From JAWVFM01 sp963841455 (lineage in GTDB: Bacteria; Actinomycetota; Thermoleophilia; Solirubrobacterales; 70-9), in NCBI GenBank assembly GCA_963841455.1, contig CAWJCU010000019.1:1-64000 (forward strand): 64,000 nucleotides of DNA, in the 5' to 3' direction. Under the pieces are notes generated by a model. That model ran no database searches, was not told where the DNA came from, and saw only the letters and a program-made list of their open reading frames with translations. Position 1 is the first letter of the stretch, and every line of letters begins with the position of its first letter. This document shows positions 46,014-56,324 of the stretch, in pieces. Position numbers and translations under genes: made by a program.

Positions 46014-47504
46014 TCAGGGCTCGCGGCGAACCTTCGCCGCGCCGCCGTGGGAGACACCTCGATCGACGAGGTCGAGCTCTGCTTGCTCACGCCGAACCCC
46101 GGCCGCGCCACCGGTGGAGTGCCCAATCCGCTCGGCCGCCTCGGTCAGGACCGGCCGCAGGACGGCCTCGATCTCCTCGAACTGCTCCGTGTCGCAGATC
46201 AACGGCGGCGAGAGCTGGATCACCGGGTCGCCGCGGTCGTCGGCGCGGCAGATGAGGCCGCGCTTGTAGAGCTCCCCCGAGAGGAAGCCGCGAAGGAGCG
46301 ACTCCGACTCCTCGTCGCTGAATCCCTCCTTGGTCTCCTGGTCCTTCACGAGCTCGATCGCCTGGAAGAACCCCGCGCCGCGAACGTCGCCGACTATCGG
46401 GATGTCGCGGAGGCCGTCGAGCATCGACCGGAACTCGCCTTCCTTGCGGAGCACGTGTCCGGGGATGTCCTCCCGCTCGAACACGTCGATGTTCGCGAGG
46501 GCGACCGCGGCGGCCACCGGGTGCCCCGCGAACGTGAAGCCGTGCGTGAACATCTCGTTGCCGCTCATGAACGGATCGGCGACCCTGTCGGAGGCGACGA
46601 GCGCGCCCATCGGCACGTAAGCGGAGGTGATCGCCTTCGCCATCGTCACGATGTCGGGCTGGTAGCCGTAGCGCTCGCAGCCGAACCAGTGGCCGAGGCG
46701 ACCCATGGCGCAGATCACCTCGTCGGAGATCAGCAGGACGTCGTATTCGTCGCAGATCTCGCGCACCCTCTGGAAGTAGCCATCCTGCGGGGGGATGCAG
46801 CCGCCGGCGTTCTGGACCGGCTCGAGGATCACCGCGGCGACGGTGTCCGGGTCCTCGTACTCGATCTTGTTGGCGATCTCCTCGGCGGCCCAGAGCGGGT
46901 CGCGCTTCTCCGGCCAGTGGTAGCTGTTGGTGTTGGCGACCTGATGGCCACCCGGCACGAGCGGCTCGAACGGCGTCCGCAGGGCGGGGATGCCGGTCGC
47001 GGAGAGCGCGCCGAGGGTGGTGCCGTGGTAGGCGATCTCGCGGGTGATGAACTTGGTCTTCCGCGACGCCCCGGCCTGCTGGTGGTAAGCGCGGGCGAGC
47101 TTGATCGCCGATTCCACCGCCTCCGATCCGCCAGATGTGAAGAAGACGCGGTTCAGGTCGCCCGGGGCCAGATTGGCCAGGCGCGTCGCCAGCTCGATCG
47201 CACGCGGGTGGGCATAGCTCCAGATCGTGTAGAAGTCGAGCTCGGCGACCTGGCGGGCGGCGGCGTCGCCAAGCTCGGTCCGGCCGTGGCCGGCGTTGAC
47301 GCAGAAAAGCGCCGAAAGGCCGTCGAGATAGCGGTTTCCGTGCTCGTCCCAGACGTACGGGCCCTCGGCCTTGACAATGATCGGGACCTCGTGCTCCGAG
47401 TCGTAGCCGCCCATGCGCGTGAAGTGCATCCACAGGTGGCGGCGTGCCAGCTCCTGCAGGTTGCCGGTCGCGGTGCTCGCGGGCGCTGCGCTGCTGGTGG
47501 CCAT
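46014..47504 (-). CDS. Class III (omega-amino acid/putrescine-type) aminotransferase
   Basis: The protein has 496 residues from ATG 47504, preceded by GGGAAGGAGA. PLP-site motifs are present: FTSGGSEAVESAIKLARAYHQ, EIAYHGTTLGALSATG, ISDEVICAMGRLG for the Asp, and the Schiff-base Lys in VTMAKAITSAYVPMGA. The N-terminal LWMHFTRMGGY and PIIVKAEGPYVWDEHGNRYLDGLS match pyruvate-dependent putrescine, beta-alanine or GABA transaminases. It converts a terminal amine to a semialdehyde. The gene leads an operon with pucR, ald and gabD and is divergent from a polyamine transporter, which fits amine catabolism. The exact donor is unproven. Confidence 0.88.
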   Translation of the reverse strand: MATSSAAPASTATGNLQELARRHLWMHFTRMGGYDSEHEVPIIVKAEGPYVWDEHGNRYLDGLSALFCVNAGHGRTELGDAAARQVAELDFYTIWSYAHPRAIELATRLANLAPGDLNRVFFTSGGSEAVESAIKLARAYHQQAGASRKTKFITREIAYHGTTLGALSATGIPALRTPFEPLVPGGHQVANTNSYHWPEKRDPLWAAEEIANKIEYEDPDTVAAVILEPVQNAGGCIPPQDGYFQRVREICDEYDVLLISDEVICAMGRLGHWFGCERYGYQPDIVTMAKAITSAYVPMGALVASDRVADPFMSGNEMFTHGFTFAGHPVAAAVALANIDVFEREDIPGHVLRKEGEFRSMLDGLRDIPIVGDVRGAGFFQAIELVKDQETKEGFSDEESESLLRGFLSGELYKRGLICRADDRGDPVIQLSPPLICDTEQFEEIEAVLRPVLTEAAERIGHSTGGAAGVRREQAELDLVDRGVSHGGAAKVRREP

Positions 47505-47596
47505 CGGCTCTCCTTCCCGGTCGTTGCGCTCCGACAACGGTATAGCCAACGTGGCGCAGTTTCAACCCGCGCTCGGCAGAATCGAGGCTGGCCAAT

Positions 47597-47611
47597 TGTA
47601 CGTTCCGTACA
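47597..47611. promoter_or_regulatory. Operator-like perfect inverted repeat in the divergent promoter region
   Basis: TGTACG and CGTACA arms are separated by TTC, a perfect 6-3-6 dyad. It lies between the leftward aminotransferase operon (start 47504) and the rightward transporter operon. The PucR protein of the leftward operon could bind here, but no binding data exist. Confidence 0.5.
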
Positions 47612-47730
47612 CACACAGCCACCCGTTTCGGACATCGGCCAGGTTGCGCCCTGGCGTCGATTCGGCCATAGTAGGAGGCGATGGGGAGCCGGTTCGGCGC
47701 CCCCGGGGAAGCTTTGACACCATCGAATCC

Positions 47731-48943
<1,213 letters not shown>

Positions 48944-48944
48944 G

Positions 48945-50080
48945 ATGCGCAAGAGGATCGGAGCTGCCACTGCTGGGTATTGCCGCGAGCCTCGGCCATC
49001 GCCGCCTGCGGCGGCGGCGGGATCGAGGGCGGCGGCGGAGGTAGCACCTCGGTACAGACCGCCAAGGTCTCCGGCAAGCCGACGGGCAGTGTGACGATCT
49101 CCAACTGGCCGTTCTACATCGACAAGAAGACCGTCTCCAACTTCGAAAAGGCGACCGGCGTCAGCGTCAAGTACATCGAGGACATCAACGACAACGCCGA
49201 ATTCTTCGGCAAGATGCAGCCGCTCTTGGCCCAGGGCCAGTCGGGCGGTCGCTCGATGTTCGTCGTCACCGACTGGATGGCGAACAAGATGCACGAGCTC
49301 GGCTATCTCCAGGACCTCGACAAGTCCGCGATCCCCAACGTCGAGAAGAACCTCGTGCCGTCGCTGCAACACCCGACGTTCGATCCCAACCGCAACTTCT
49401 CGGTGCCGTGGCAGAGCGGGATGACCGGCCTCATCGTCCGCACCGACCTGGCGCCGAACGTGAAGTCGATCTGCGACCTCTTCAAGCCCCAGTACAAGGG
49501 GAAGGTCGACATGCTGACCGAGCTGCGCGACACGGTGCCGCTGGTGATGAAGTGCCAGGGGGTCGATCTCGCCCATGCCACCGAGCAGGACTGGCTGAAC
49601 GCGGTCGCGAAGATCAAGGCCGCCGCCGACTCGGGGCAGATCCGCCGCTTCACCGGCAACGACTACACGCGGGACCTGACGAGTGGCGACGTCGACGCGG
49701 TGATCGGCTGGTCGGGCGACGCCGTCCAGCTCCAGGCCGACAACCCGGACATAAAGTTCGTGATGCCCAAGGAGGGGTGCATGCTGTTCTCGGACAACAT
49801 GGTGATCCCGGTCGGGGCGCCGAACCCGACCGCGGCCGAGGCGTGGATGAACTACGTCTATGACCCCAAGAACCAAACCCCGATCACGGCGTACAACTTC
49901 TACTTCACCCCCGTCGAGGGAGTGAAGCCGTATCTCAAGAAGATCGACCCGCAGGCCGCCAAGAGCCCATTGATCTTCCCGACCAAGAAGTTCACCGCCA
50001 CCTGCGACGTCGCCCCGACGCTCCAGGGCAAGGAGGAGCAGAAGGTGACAGCGGCGTTCGACGCGGTCGTCAACGGATAG
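48945..50080 (+). CDS. potD: Polyamine-type ABC transporter substrate-binding lipoprotein (system 2; frameshift in signal peptide)
   Basis: The ATG at 48945 (MRKRIGAAT) opens a signal peptide whose later part lies in other frames (ASAIAAC lipobox followed by GGGG), implying one or two lost or gained bases near 48975. The mature part is intact. It begins GSVTISNWPFYIDKKTVSNFEKATGVSVKYIEDIND, with NRNFSVPWQSGMTGLIVRTD, WSGDAVQLQADNPDIKFVMPKEGCMLFSDNMVIPVGAPN and AAEAWMNYVYDP, all typical of PotD/PotF receptors. It would capture putrescine, spermidine or a related amine outside the membrane. Confidence 0.85.
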
Positions 50081-50095
50081 GCGGGGGTCCCGGCG

Positions 50096-50968
50096 ATGTC
50101 CGCAACCGCGAGACGCCGCCTAGTCCCCTACTTCCTCCTCGGCCCGGGGGTCATCTGGCTGGTCCTCTTCTTCGTCGTCCCCATGTACTACATGGCCCGG
50201 CTCTCGCTGGACTCGGGGACCGTCGATACGGGCTTCCACTTCAACTGGCAGTGGTCGAACTACGGCGACGCGCTGTCGCTGTACGACACCCAGTTCCTGC
50301 GCTCCTTTTACTACGCGGGCGCCGCCACCCTGATCGCGCTGCTGATCGGCTACCCGCTCGCCTATGCGATCGCTTTCAAGGGTGGGCGGTGGAAGAACGC
50401 GATGCTGTTGGCGGTCGTCGCGCCGTTCTTCACGACCTATCTCGTCCGGACGCTGGCGTGGGAGACGATCCTCTCCGACCAGAGCCCCGTCGTCAAGACG
50501 TTGCAGACGATCGGGTTGGTCCCGAGCGACGGCCGCGTGCTCGCCACCTCGACAGCCGTCATCGCCGGGATCACCTACAACTTCCTCCCCTTCATGGTGC
50601 TGCCGATCTACGCCAGCTTGGACCGGATCGACAAGACCCTGGTCGAGGCGGCGAAGGACCTCTACTCGTCATCGAGGACGGCGTTCGCGCGGGTGACGCT
50701 GCCGCTCTCGGCGCCCGGCATCGTCGCTGGAACGCTCCTGACCTTCATCCCCGCGGTGGGCGACTACGTCAATGCCTTCTTCCTCGGCAGCACCCAGAAC
50801 CACATGATCGGCAACGTGATCCAGGGCCTCTACCTGACCCAGCGCAACTACCCGGCCGCAGCGGCGCTTTCGTTCGTGCTGATGGCGCTGATCATGATCG
50901 TCGTCTTCGTCTACATCCGCTTCGCCGGCTCTGAGTCGCTGATGGGTGAAGAGGCCGTGGGCGCCTGA
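50096..50968 (+). CDS. potB: Polyamine-type ABC transporter permease (system 2, PotB-like)
   Basis: The 290-residue protein has six transmembrane helices (first: YFLLGPGVIWLVLFFVVPMYY) and the EAA loop EAAKDLYSSSRTAFARVTLPLSAPGIVAG, followed by TFIPAVGDYVNAFFLG, a typical PotB/PotH block. It starts 15 bp after the receptor gene. The 3' end overlaps the potC-like start at GTG 50946, which suggests translational coupling. Confidence 0.9.
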   Translation: MSATARRRLVPYFLLGPGVIWLVLFFVVPMYYMARLSLDSGTVDTGFHFNWQWSNYGDALSLYDTQFLRSFYYAGAATLIALLIGYPLAYAIAFKGGRWKNAMLLAVVAPFFTTYLVRTLAWETILSDQSPVVKTLQTIGLVPSDGRVLATSTAVIAGITYNFLPFMVLPIYASLDRIDKTLVEAAKDLYSSSRTAFARVTLPLSAPGIVAGTLLTFIPAVGDYVNAFFLGSTQNHMIGNVIQGLYLTQRNYPAAAALSFVLMALIMIVVFVYIRFAGSESLMGEEAVGA

Positions 50969-51848
50969 TGGAGGCGGGACCGCCACGGCCCCGGCCGTCG
51001 GCGGCGGCGAATCGGGGGCGTCGCGCACGTGGAGGTGGCTGCGTGAGCACGCCATCAACGTCTACGCGGGCTTCGCGATCGCATACCTGCTGCTCCCGAT
51101 CGCCGTGATCATCGCCTTCTCGTTCAACGATCCGGCCGGGAAGTTCAACTTCACCTGGGTCGGGTTCACCCTCTCGCACTGGCAGAACGCCTTTGGGATC
51201 GCCGAGCTCAACGACGCCCTGCTCACAAGCCTCAAGCTCGCCGCCCTGGCGACCGTGATCTCGACCGCGATCGGGACCGCGATGGCGCTCGCCCTGGTGC
51301 GCTACGAGTTCTTCGGCCGGCGAACGGCGAACTTCCTGATCGTCATCCCGATGGCCACGCCCGAGATCGTGATGGGCGCCTCCCTGCTCTCGTTCTTCCT
51401 CATCCTCGGAACGCCCTCGCTCGGATTCCCGACGCTTCTGATCGCCCACATAATGTTCTGCATCAGCTTCGTCGTCGTCGTCGTCCGCTCGCGGCTGATC
51501 GGCTTCGACCGCAGCCTCGAGGAGGCGGCGCGCGACCTCGGCGCGAGCTCGTTCCAGACCTTCCGGCTCATCACCCTGCCGCTCATCATGCCCGGGATCA
51601 TGGCCGCCGCCCTGCTCGCGTTCGCGCTCTCGATCGACGACTTCGTCGTCTCGAACTTCAACTCCGGCACCACCGTCACCTTCCCCCTCTACATCTTCGG
51701 CGCCGCCCAGCGCGGGATCCCGGTCGAGGTGAACGCGATCGCCACGATGCTGTTCGCAGTCACCCTGATCGCGATGGGGTTCACGGTCCTTCAGCAGCGC
51801 CGCGCCGAGAGGATGGCGAGCGTGCGACCCGAGCAGGAGGCGGGCTAG
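50946..51848 (+). CDS. potC: Polyamine-type ABC transporter permease (system 2, PotC-like)
   Basis: The 300-residue permease has a Pro/Gly-rich 30-residue leader, then six transmembrane helices (first: VYAGFAIAYLLLPIAVIIAFSFND). The EAA loop is EEAARDLGASSFQTFRLITLPLIMPGIMA, and ALSIDDFVVSNFNSGTTVTFPLYIFG is the PotC-type signature block. The reading frame opens at GTG 50946, overlapping potB by 23 bp. A later internal start is possible because the leader is not conserved. Its stop is adjacent to the mmsA-like start. Confidence 0.88.
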   Translation: MKRPWAPDGGGTATAPAVGGGESGASRTWRWLREHAINVYAGFAIAYLLLPIAVIIAFSFNDPAGKFNFTWVGFTLSHWQNAFGIAELNDALLTSLKLAALATVISTAIGTAMALALVRYEFFGRRTANFLIVIPMATPEIVMGASLLSFFLILGTPSLGFPTLLIAHIMFCISFVVVVVRSRLIGFDRSLEEAARDLGASSFQTFRLITLPLIMPGIMAAALLAFALSIDDFVVSNFNSGTTVTFPLYIFGAAQRGIPVEVNAIATMLFAVTLIAMGFTVLQQRRAERMASVRPEQEAG

Positions 51849-53344
51849 TGGAGGTTGCGGCGCGCGCGCCGGCCGCCGAACCCGGTGGCGAGGAGGCGCC
51901 GGCGCTCAGCAACTACATCGGCGGGCACTGGTGCGTGCCCGAGGTCGCCGGCTGGCTCGAGGATCGCGACCCGGCCAGCGCGTTGCCTCTGGCGCGCGTG
52001 CCGATGTCGACGGCAGCCGAAGTCGACGGCGCAGTCGCCGCCGCCCGCGCCGTCCAGCCCGAATGGGCCGCGGCGCCCCCCCAGCGCCGGGCGCGCGCCC
52101 TGATGAGGCTGCGCGAGCGCCTCGAGGGAGCCGGCGAGGAGCTGGCGATGCTCGTCACCCGCGACATGGGCAAGGGCATCGACTCGGCCCGGGCCGAGGT
52201 GGGGCGCGGGATCGAGTCGGTCGAGGCCGCATGCGCGGCGCCGCACCTGCTGCGGGGCGAGAGCCTCGAGGGGGTGGCGAGCGGCGTCGACGTCGCCCAG
52301 GTCCGCCAGCCGGTCGGCGTCGTCGTCGCGATCACCCCGTTCAACTTCCCGGCGATGATCCCGCTCTGGTTCCTGCCGTTCGCGCTCGCGACAGGCAACG
52401 CCTTCGTCCTCAAGCCCTCGGAGCGCGACCCGCTGCCCTCGCGGCTCATCTTCGAGCTGATCGATGGCATCGACGAGATCCCGCCGGGCGTCGCCAACCT
52501 CGTCCACGGCGGGCGTGAAGCGGTAAACGGCCTGCTCGAGCACCCCGGAGTCGACGCGGTCTCGTTCGTCGGCCAAGCGTCGACCGCGAGTCACGTCGCC
52601 GTCGCCGCGGCGCGGACCGGCAAGCGAGTGCAGGCGCTGGGCGGGGCGAAGAACTCGATCGTGGTCATGCCCGACGCCGACCTCGACGGCTCGGTGCCGG
52701 CGATCCTCGAGTCGGCCTTCGGCGGCGCCGGGCAGCGCTGCCTGGCGGGCTCGGTGGCGGTGGTCGTCGGTGACTCGGAGCGGCGGGCGTCGGTTCGCGC
52801 GGCGCTCGTGGAGGCCGCGCGCCGGATGCGCCCCGGCCCCGGCTCCGATGATGCGAGCGAGCTGACGCCGATGGTCAGCGCCGAGGCGCGCGAGCGGGTG
52901 GCGGCCGCGGTCGGGCGCGCCGTGCGCGAGGGCGCCCGGGTCGAGCTCGACGGCCGCGGCGAGGCGGGCCCGGCGGGGACGATGTTGGGAGCGACGATAC
53001 TCACCGCCGCCGACCGCGAGTCGGAGCTGGCTCGCGAGGAGCTGTTCGGGCCGGTGCTGGCCCTGGTCGAGGCCGACGACCTCGACGACGCGCTGGGGTT
53101 CGTCAACGGCTCGCGCTACGGCAACGCGGCGGCGATCTTCACCGAGTCGGGGCGGGCGGCGCGGCGCTTCCGCTCCGAGGTCGAGGCGGGAATGGTGGGC
53201 GTCAACGTCGGCGTCCCGGCCCCGGTCGCCTGGTTCCCGTTCGCCGGCTGGAAGGACTCCTTCATCGGCGACCTGCACGCCAACGGCGCGGACGCGATCG
53301 ACTTCTACACCCGCAAGAAGGTCGTCACCTCGCGCTGGGAGTGA
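51848..53344 (+). CDS. mmsA: CoA-acylating (methyl)malonate-semialdehyde dehydrogenase
   Basis: The 498-residue ALDH has features of the MmsA class. VAITPFNFPAMIPLWFLPFALATGNAFVLKPSERDP supplies the oxyanion Asn. QALGGAKNSIVVMPDADL has the class-specific GGAKN in place of the usual catalytic Glu region, and GGAGQRCLAGS holds the catalytic Cys. MmsA enzymes convert malonate or methylmalonate semialdehyde to acetyl- or propionyl-CoA. With the aminotransferase and transporter alongside, beta-alanine or another omega-amino acid is a plausible source. It starts at GTG directly at the potC stop. Confidence 0.86.
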   Translation: MEVAARAPAAEPGGEEAPALSNYIGGHWCVPEVAGWLEDRDPASALPLARVPMSTAAEVDGAVAAARAVQPEWAAAPPQRRARALMRLRERLEGAGEELAMLVTRDMGKGIDSARAEVGRGIESVEAACAAPHLLRGESLEGVASGVDVAQVRQPVGVVVAITPFNFPAMIPLWFLPFALATGNAFVLKPSERDPLPSRLIFELIDGIDEIPPGVANLVHGGREAVNGLLEHPGVDAVSFVGQASTASHVAVAAARTGKRVQALGGAKNSIVVMPDADLDGSVPAILESAFGGAGQRCLAGSVAVVVGDSERRASVRAALVEAARRMRPGPGSDDASELTPMVSAEARERVAAAVGRAVREGARVELDGRGEAGPAGTMLGATILTAADRESELAREELFGPVLALVEADDLDDALGFVNGSRYGNAAAIFTESGRAARRFRSEVEAGMVGVNVGVPAPVAWFPFAGWKDSFIGDLHANGADAIDFYTRKKVVTSRWE

Positions 53345-53472
53345 GCGCCGCCACCGGCGTGCGCCTCACCGTCCAACTCGACGAGACGAGGTTGGCCGCT
53401 TCGACGCTCGCGACGAGGAGGGCGACCGGGTAGGCTCGCCGCCGGGTCGAACCGGACGGAGAGGAGCAGCGT

Positions 53473-55017
53473 ATGGAGAGCGCGTCGGTGGCTGTTGGCG
53501 GAGCTGGAGACCCGGCGGCCGAAGGGTCGGGCGGCGACAAGGGCCTCAAGTCGAACGCGATCGGCTACCTCTCGAACCTCGTCATCAGCACCGCATCGGT
53601 CGCCCCGGCCTACAGCCTGGCCGCGACCCTGGGGTTCGTGGTCGCCGTCCAAGGCGTCGGCCTCGCCGCTCCGGCGGTGATGATCGTCTCGTTCATCCCG
53701 ATGCTGCTGATCGCCGGCGGCTACTACTACATGAACAAGGCCGACCCTGACTGCGGGACGAGCTTCACCTGGGTGACCCGCGCGTTGGGGCCACGACTCG
53801 GCTGGCTCACCGGCTGGTCGATCGTCGCCGCCGACATCGTCGTCATGGCGACCCTCGCCTACATCGCAGGCGTCTACACCTTCCTGCTCTTCGGGCTCGA
53901 CGCACGCCGCCACCAACCTGCTCGACGTCTCGATCGTCGCCGCCGTATGGATCGCCGTGATGACCTGGATCTGCTACGTGGGCATCGAGCTCTCGGCGCG
54001 CATCCAGTACGTGCTGCTCACGATCGAGATCATCACCCTGGCCGCGTTCGCGATCGTCGCGCTGGCCAAGGTCTACGGCGGCGACGTCCCCAACTCGGTC
54101 GACATCCGGCAAGCTGGTTCAACCCCTTCTCGATCCCGTCCGGAGCGCTGATCGACGGCGTCCTGCTCGGGGTGTTCATCTACTGGGGCTGGGACTCCGG
54201 CGTCTGCTGCAACGAGGAGTCGGAGGACTCCGCGAGCGGCCCCGGCAAGGCCGCCGTCGTGAGCACCCTTCTGCTGGTGCTGATCTACGTCGTCGTCTCG
54301 GCGTCGGCGCAGGCGTTCGCCGGCGAGCACTATCTCATCCACCACCACAACGACGTCCTCGGCGCCCTCGGGACCAAGGTGTTCGGCTCGCCGCTCGACA
54401 AGCTGCTGATCATCACCGTGCTGACCTCGGCGTCGGCCTCGACCCAGACGACGATCCTGCCGACGGCCCGCACGACGCTGTCGATGGCCCGCTTCGGCGC
54501 CATCCCGAAGGTCTTCGGGCGCATCCATCCCCGCTATCTCACCCCCGACGCGTCGACGCTCACGATGGGCGTCGTGTCCCTGATCTGGACGCTGTTCATC
54601 ATCAACGTCAGCCAGGACGTGCTCGGCGACTCGATCACGGGGCTCGGCTTCCAGATCGCCTTCTACTACGGCCTGACCGGGTTCGCGTGCGCGATCTACT
54701 ACCGCAAGGAGCTCTTCAAGAGCGCCCGCAACTTCCTCCTGGTCGGGGTGGCGCCGTTCCTCGGCGGCCTGATGCTCCTCGGCATCTTCATCAAGGCGCT
54801 GACCTTCTACCAGGACCCGGTGCAGAACTACTCCGGCGGCTTCCTCGGGGTCGGGACGTCCGTGGCCGTCGGCATCGGGCTCCTGCTCCTCGGGGTGGTC
54901 GTGATGATTTGGGCGAACTTCGTCTACCCGCGGTTCTTCGCCCGCAAGGCGGAGGTGGTCGACCCGCGGATCCTCACCGGCGAGATCACCGGCACCGCCT
55001 CGGTGATGGCGGACTAG
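53473..55017 (+). CDS. APC-superfamily amino acid/polyamine permease (two compensating frameshifts)
   Basis: The 514-residue open frame has about 12 transmembrane helices and the APC N-terminal block SNLVISTASVAPAYSLAATLGFVVAV. Between 53905 and 54110 the frame is wrong (an Arg-rich stretch), whereas another frame reads AVWIAVMTWICYVGIELSARIQYVLLTIEIITLAAFAIVALAKVY. A pair of opposite indels therefore restores the frame. VCCNEESEDSASGPGKAAVVS and SASASTQTTILPTARTTLSMARFGAIPKVF identify the amino acid/polyamine permease family. It probably imports or exchanges an amine substrate for this operon. Confidence 0.83.
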   Translation: MESASVAVGGAGDPAAEGSGGDKGLKSNAIGYLSNLVISTASVAPAYSLAATLGFVVAVQGVGLAAPAVMIVSFIPMLLIAGGYYYMNKADPDCGTSFTWVTRALGPRLGWLTGWSIVAADIVVMATLAYIAGVYTFLLFGLDARRHQPARRLDRRRRMDRRDDLDLLRGHRALGAHPVRAAHDRDHHPGRVRDRRAGQGLRRRRPQLGRHPASWFNPFSIPSGALIDGVLLGVFIYWGWDSGVCCNEESEDSASGPGKAAVVSTLLLVLIYVVVSASAQAFAGEHYLIHHHNDVLGALGTKVFGSPLDKLLIITVLTSASASTQTTILPTARTTLSMARFGAIPKVFGRIHPRYLTPDASTLTMGVVSLIWTLFIINVSQDVLGDSITGLGFQIAFYYGLTGFACAIYYRKELFKSARNFLLVGVAPFLGGLMLLGIFIKALTFYQDPVQNYSGGFLGVGTSVAVGIGLLLLGVVVMIWANFVYPRFFARKAEVVDPRILTGEITGTASVMAD

Positions 55018-55028
55018 GAGGGCGGGAG

Positions 55029-55451
55029 ATGACTGAGATCATCGTCGGCTACGACGGCTCGGCCTGCGCGGAGGCGGCGCTCGACACCGCGTGCGACCTC
55101 GCCAAGAAGCTCGGCGACGGCGTGGTGCTCGTGTTCGGCTACGCGCCCGGCGGGTACGGAGGCGGCGAGGTGCCGGCGCAACGCGACGCGGTCAAGGAGC
55201 TCGCGGAGAGGGCGACGTCCGCGGGGCTCGAGCGCGCCGCGGCAGCGGGCGTCGAAGCCGAGGTGGAGCTGGTGGCAAAGCACGCGGCGCACGCCCTCGA
55301 GGAGGTCGCGGCGAAGCGCGACGGGCGGATGATCGTGGTCGGCAGCTACGGCGAGCCGCCGCTCAAGGGCGTGATCCTCGGATCGACGCCCTTCAAGCTG
55401 CTGCACGAGGCCGAACGGCCTGTGCTGGTGGTGCCGGCCCGACCGGGCTGA
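55029..55451 (+). CDS. Universal stress protein (UspA family)
   Basis: The 140-residue protein is a single USP domain. MTEIIVGYDGSACAEAALDTACDLA opens the fold, and MIVVGSYGEPPLKGVILGSTPFKLLHEAERPVLVVP carries the GxxxG-S-T ATP-binding type motif. A GGGAG ribosome site precedes the ATG. It lies 11 bp after the permease and so belongs to the rightward transporter operon, as USPs often do next to APC transporters. Confidence 0.87.
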   Translation: MTEIIVGYDGSACAEAALDTACDLAKKLGDGVVLVFGYAPGGYGGGEVPAQRDAVKELAERATSAGLERAAAAGVEAEVELVAKHAAHALEEVAAKRDGRMIVVGSYGEPPLKGVILGSTPFKLLHEAERPVLVVPARPG

Positions 55452-55456
55452 AAGCG

Positions 55457-56070
55457 CTACAGACCCCAGGTCGCGCGCGATCTCGGGCTCGTGCGAGCCC
55501 AGCATCACGAAGACCGGATGGGTGACGCCGGTCGCCCGCTCGACGTCGATCGACTCGGCCTCGGGGACCTCCGCGCGGAGCCGCTCGGCAAGCTCGTTCG
55601 CCGCCTCCTCGGTCGGCGCGAGGGCGAGGACGAACCGGAAGCGCCGGCGCACCTCGAGGCCCTCGTCGCGCAGGCGGTGCGCCACCTCGATGGCCTTGCG
55701 AAACGACGGCAGCACGATCCGCGCCTCCCACTCGGCCTCGCCGGCGTCCTCGGGCTCGCCGGAGGCGTCGCCATCGGCGCCGGCGGTCGCGACCCATGAC
55801 TCGCTCGCCTCGTCCCAGCGCGTGAGCTCGGTCGCCGCCTCGATCCCGTCCTCCTTGGCGAGCGACTCGACCACCTGGCGCCGCCGCCGACGCCTCCTCG
55901 GGCGAGCGCGCGTAGAGGAACATCCGCGAGCCGTCCCGGGTCACCACGACGCGGTCGCCGAGGCGCTCGCGGGCGTCGTCGTCGAGGTCGAGCGTGCGCA
56001 GGCGCTCGCCGAGCGAGAGCCCGTGTCCCTCCTCGCCGAGCTCCGCCTCGACTCGCCATTCCTCGGCCAT
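55457..56070 (-). CDS. Uncharacterised cytoplasmic protein with a repeated alpha/beta (ferredoxin-like) region (one frameshift)
   Basis: It starts MAEEWRVEAELGEEGHGLSLGERLRTLDLDDDARERLGDRVVVTRDGSRMFLYARSPEEA. After a shift near 55875 it continues as VVESLAKEDGIEAATELTRWDEASESWVATAG and ARIVLPSFRKAIEVAHRLRDEGLEVRRRFRFVLALAPTEEAANELAERLRAEVPEAESIDVER. The two halves look like related beta-alpha-beta units. The stop is placed at 55457 by assuming one more lost base. There is no signal peptide, membrane helix or known motif. I recall similar unnamed proteins in Solirubrobacterales but no function. Confidence 0.6.
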
Positions 56071-56085
56071 GGCGGCGAAGTATGT

Positions 56086-56321
56086 ATGACTCGGGATGCG
56101 ATGGGGGACGACGCGGCTTCGAGGCTCGCCGGCCGAGCTCGGCGCGGAGCCGCCCCGGAGGTCGCCGCGCTCGACGAGGCCGCACCTCGACGATCTGGCC
56201 CGATCCCTTGGCGACGCACGGCGCCGGCAGCGGGAGGACCTCGCCGAGGCGACCGAGGCCGCCCTCGACCACCTGCCGCGTCTCGTCAGGGGCGTCGTGT
56301 CGGCGCATCGTCGGGGCCTGA
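56086..56321 (+). CDS. Small uncharacterised helical protein (frameshifted)
   Basis: The frame from ATG 56086 reads MTRDAMGDDAASRLAGRARRGAAPEVAALD. It then continues after a shift near 56185 as HLDDLARSLGDARRRQREDLAEATEAALDHLPRLVRGVV, an amphipathic helical stretch. About 78 residues in total are expected, ending close to the GTG of the next gene. The codon bias is typical of coding DNA here, but no family is recognised and the exact end is uncertain. Confidence 0.4.
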
Positions 56322-56324
56322 GGG

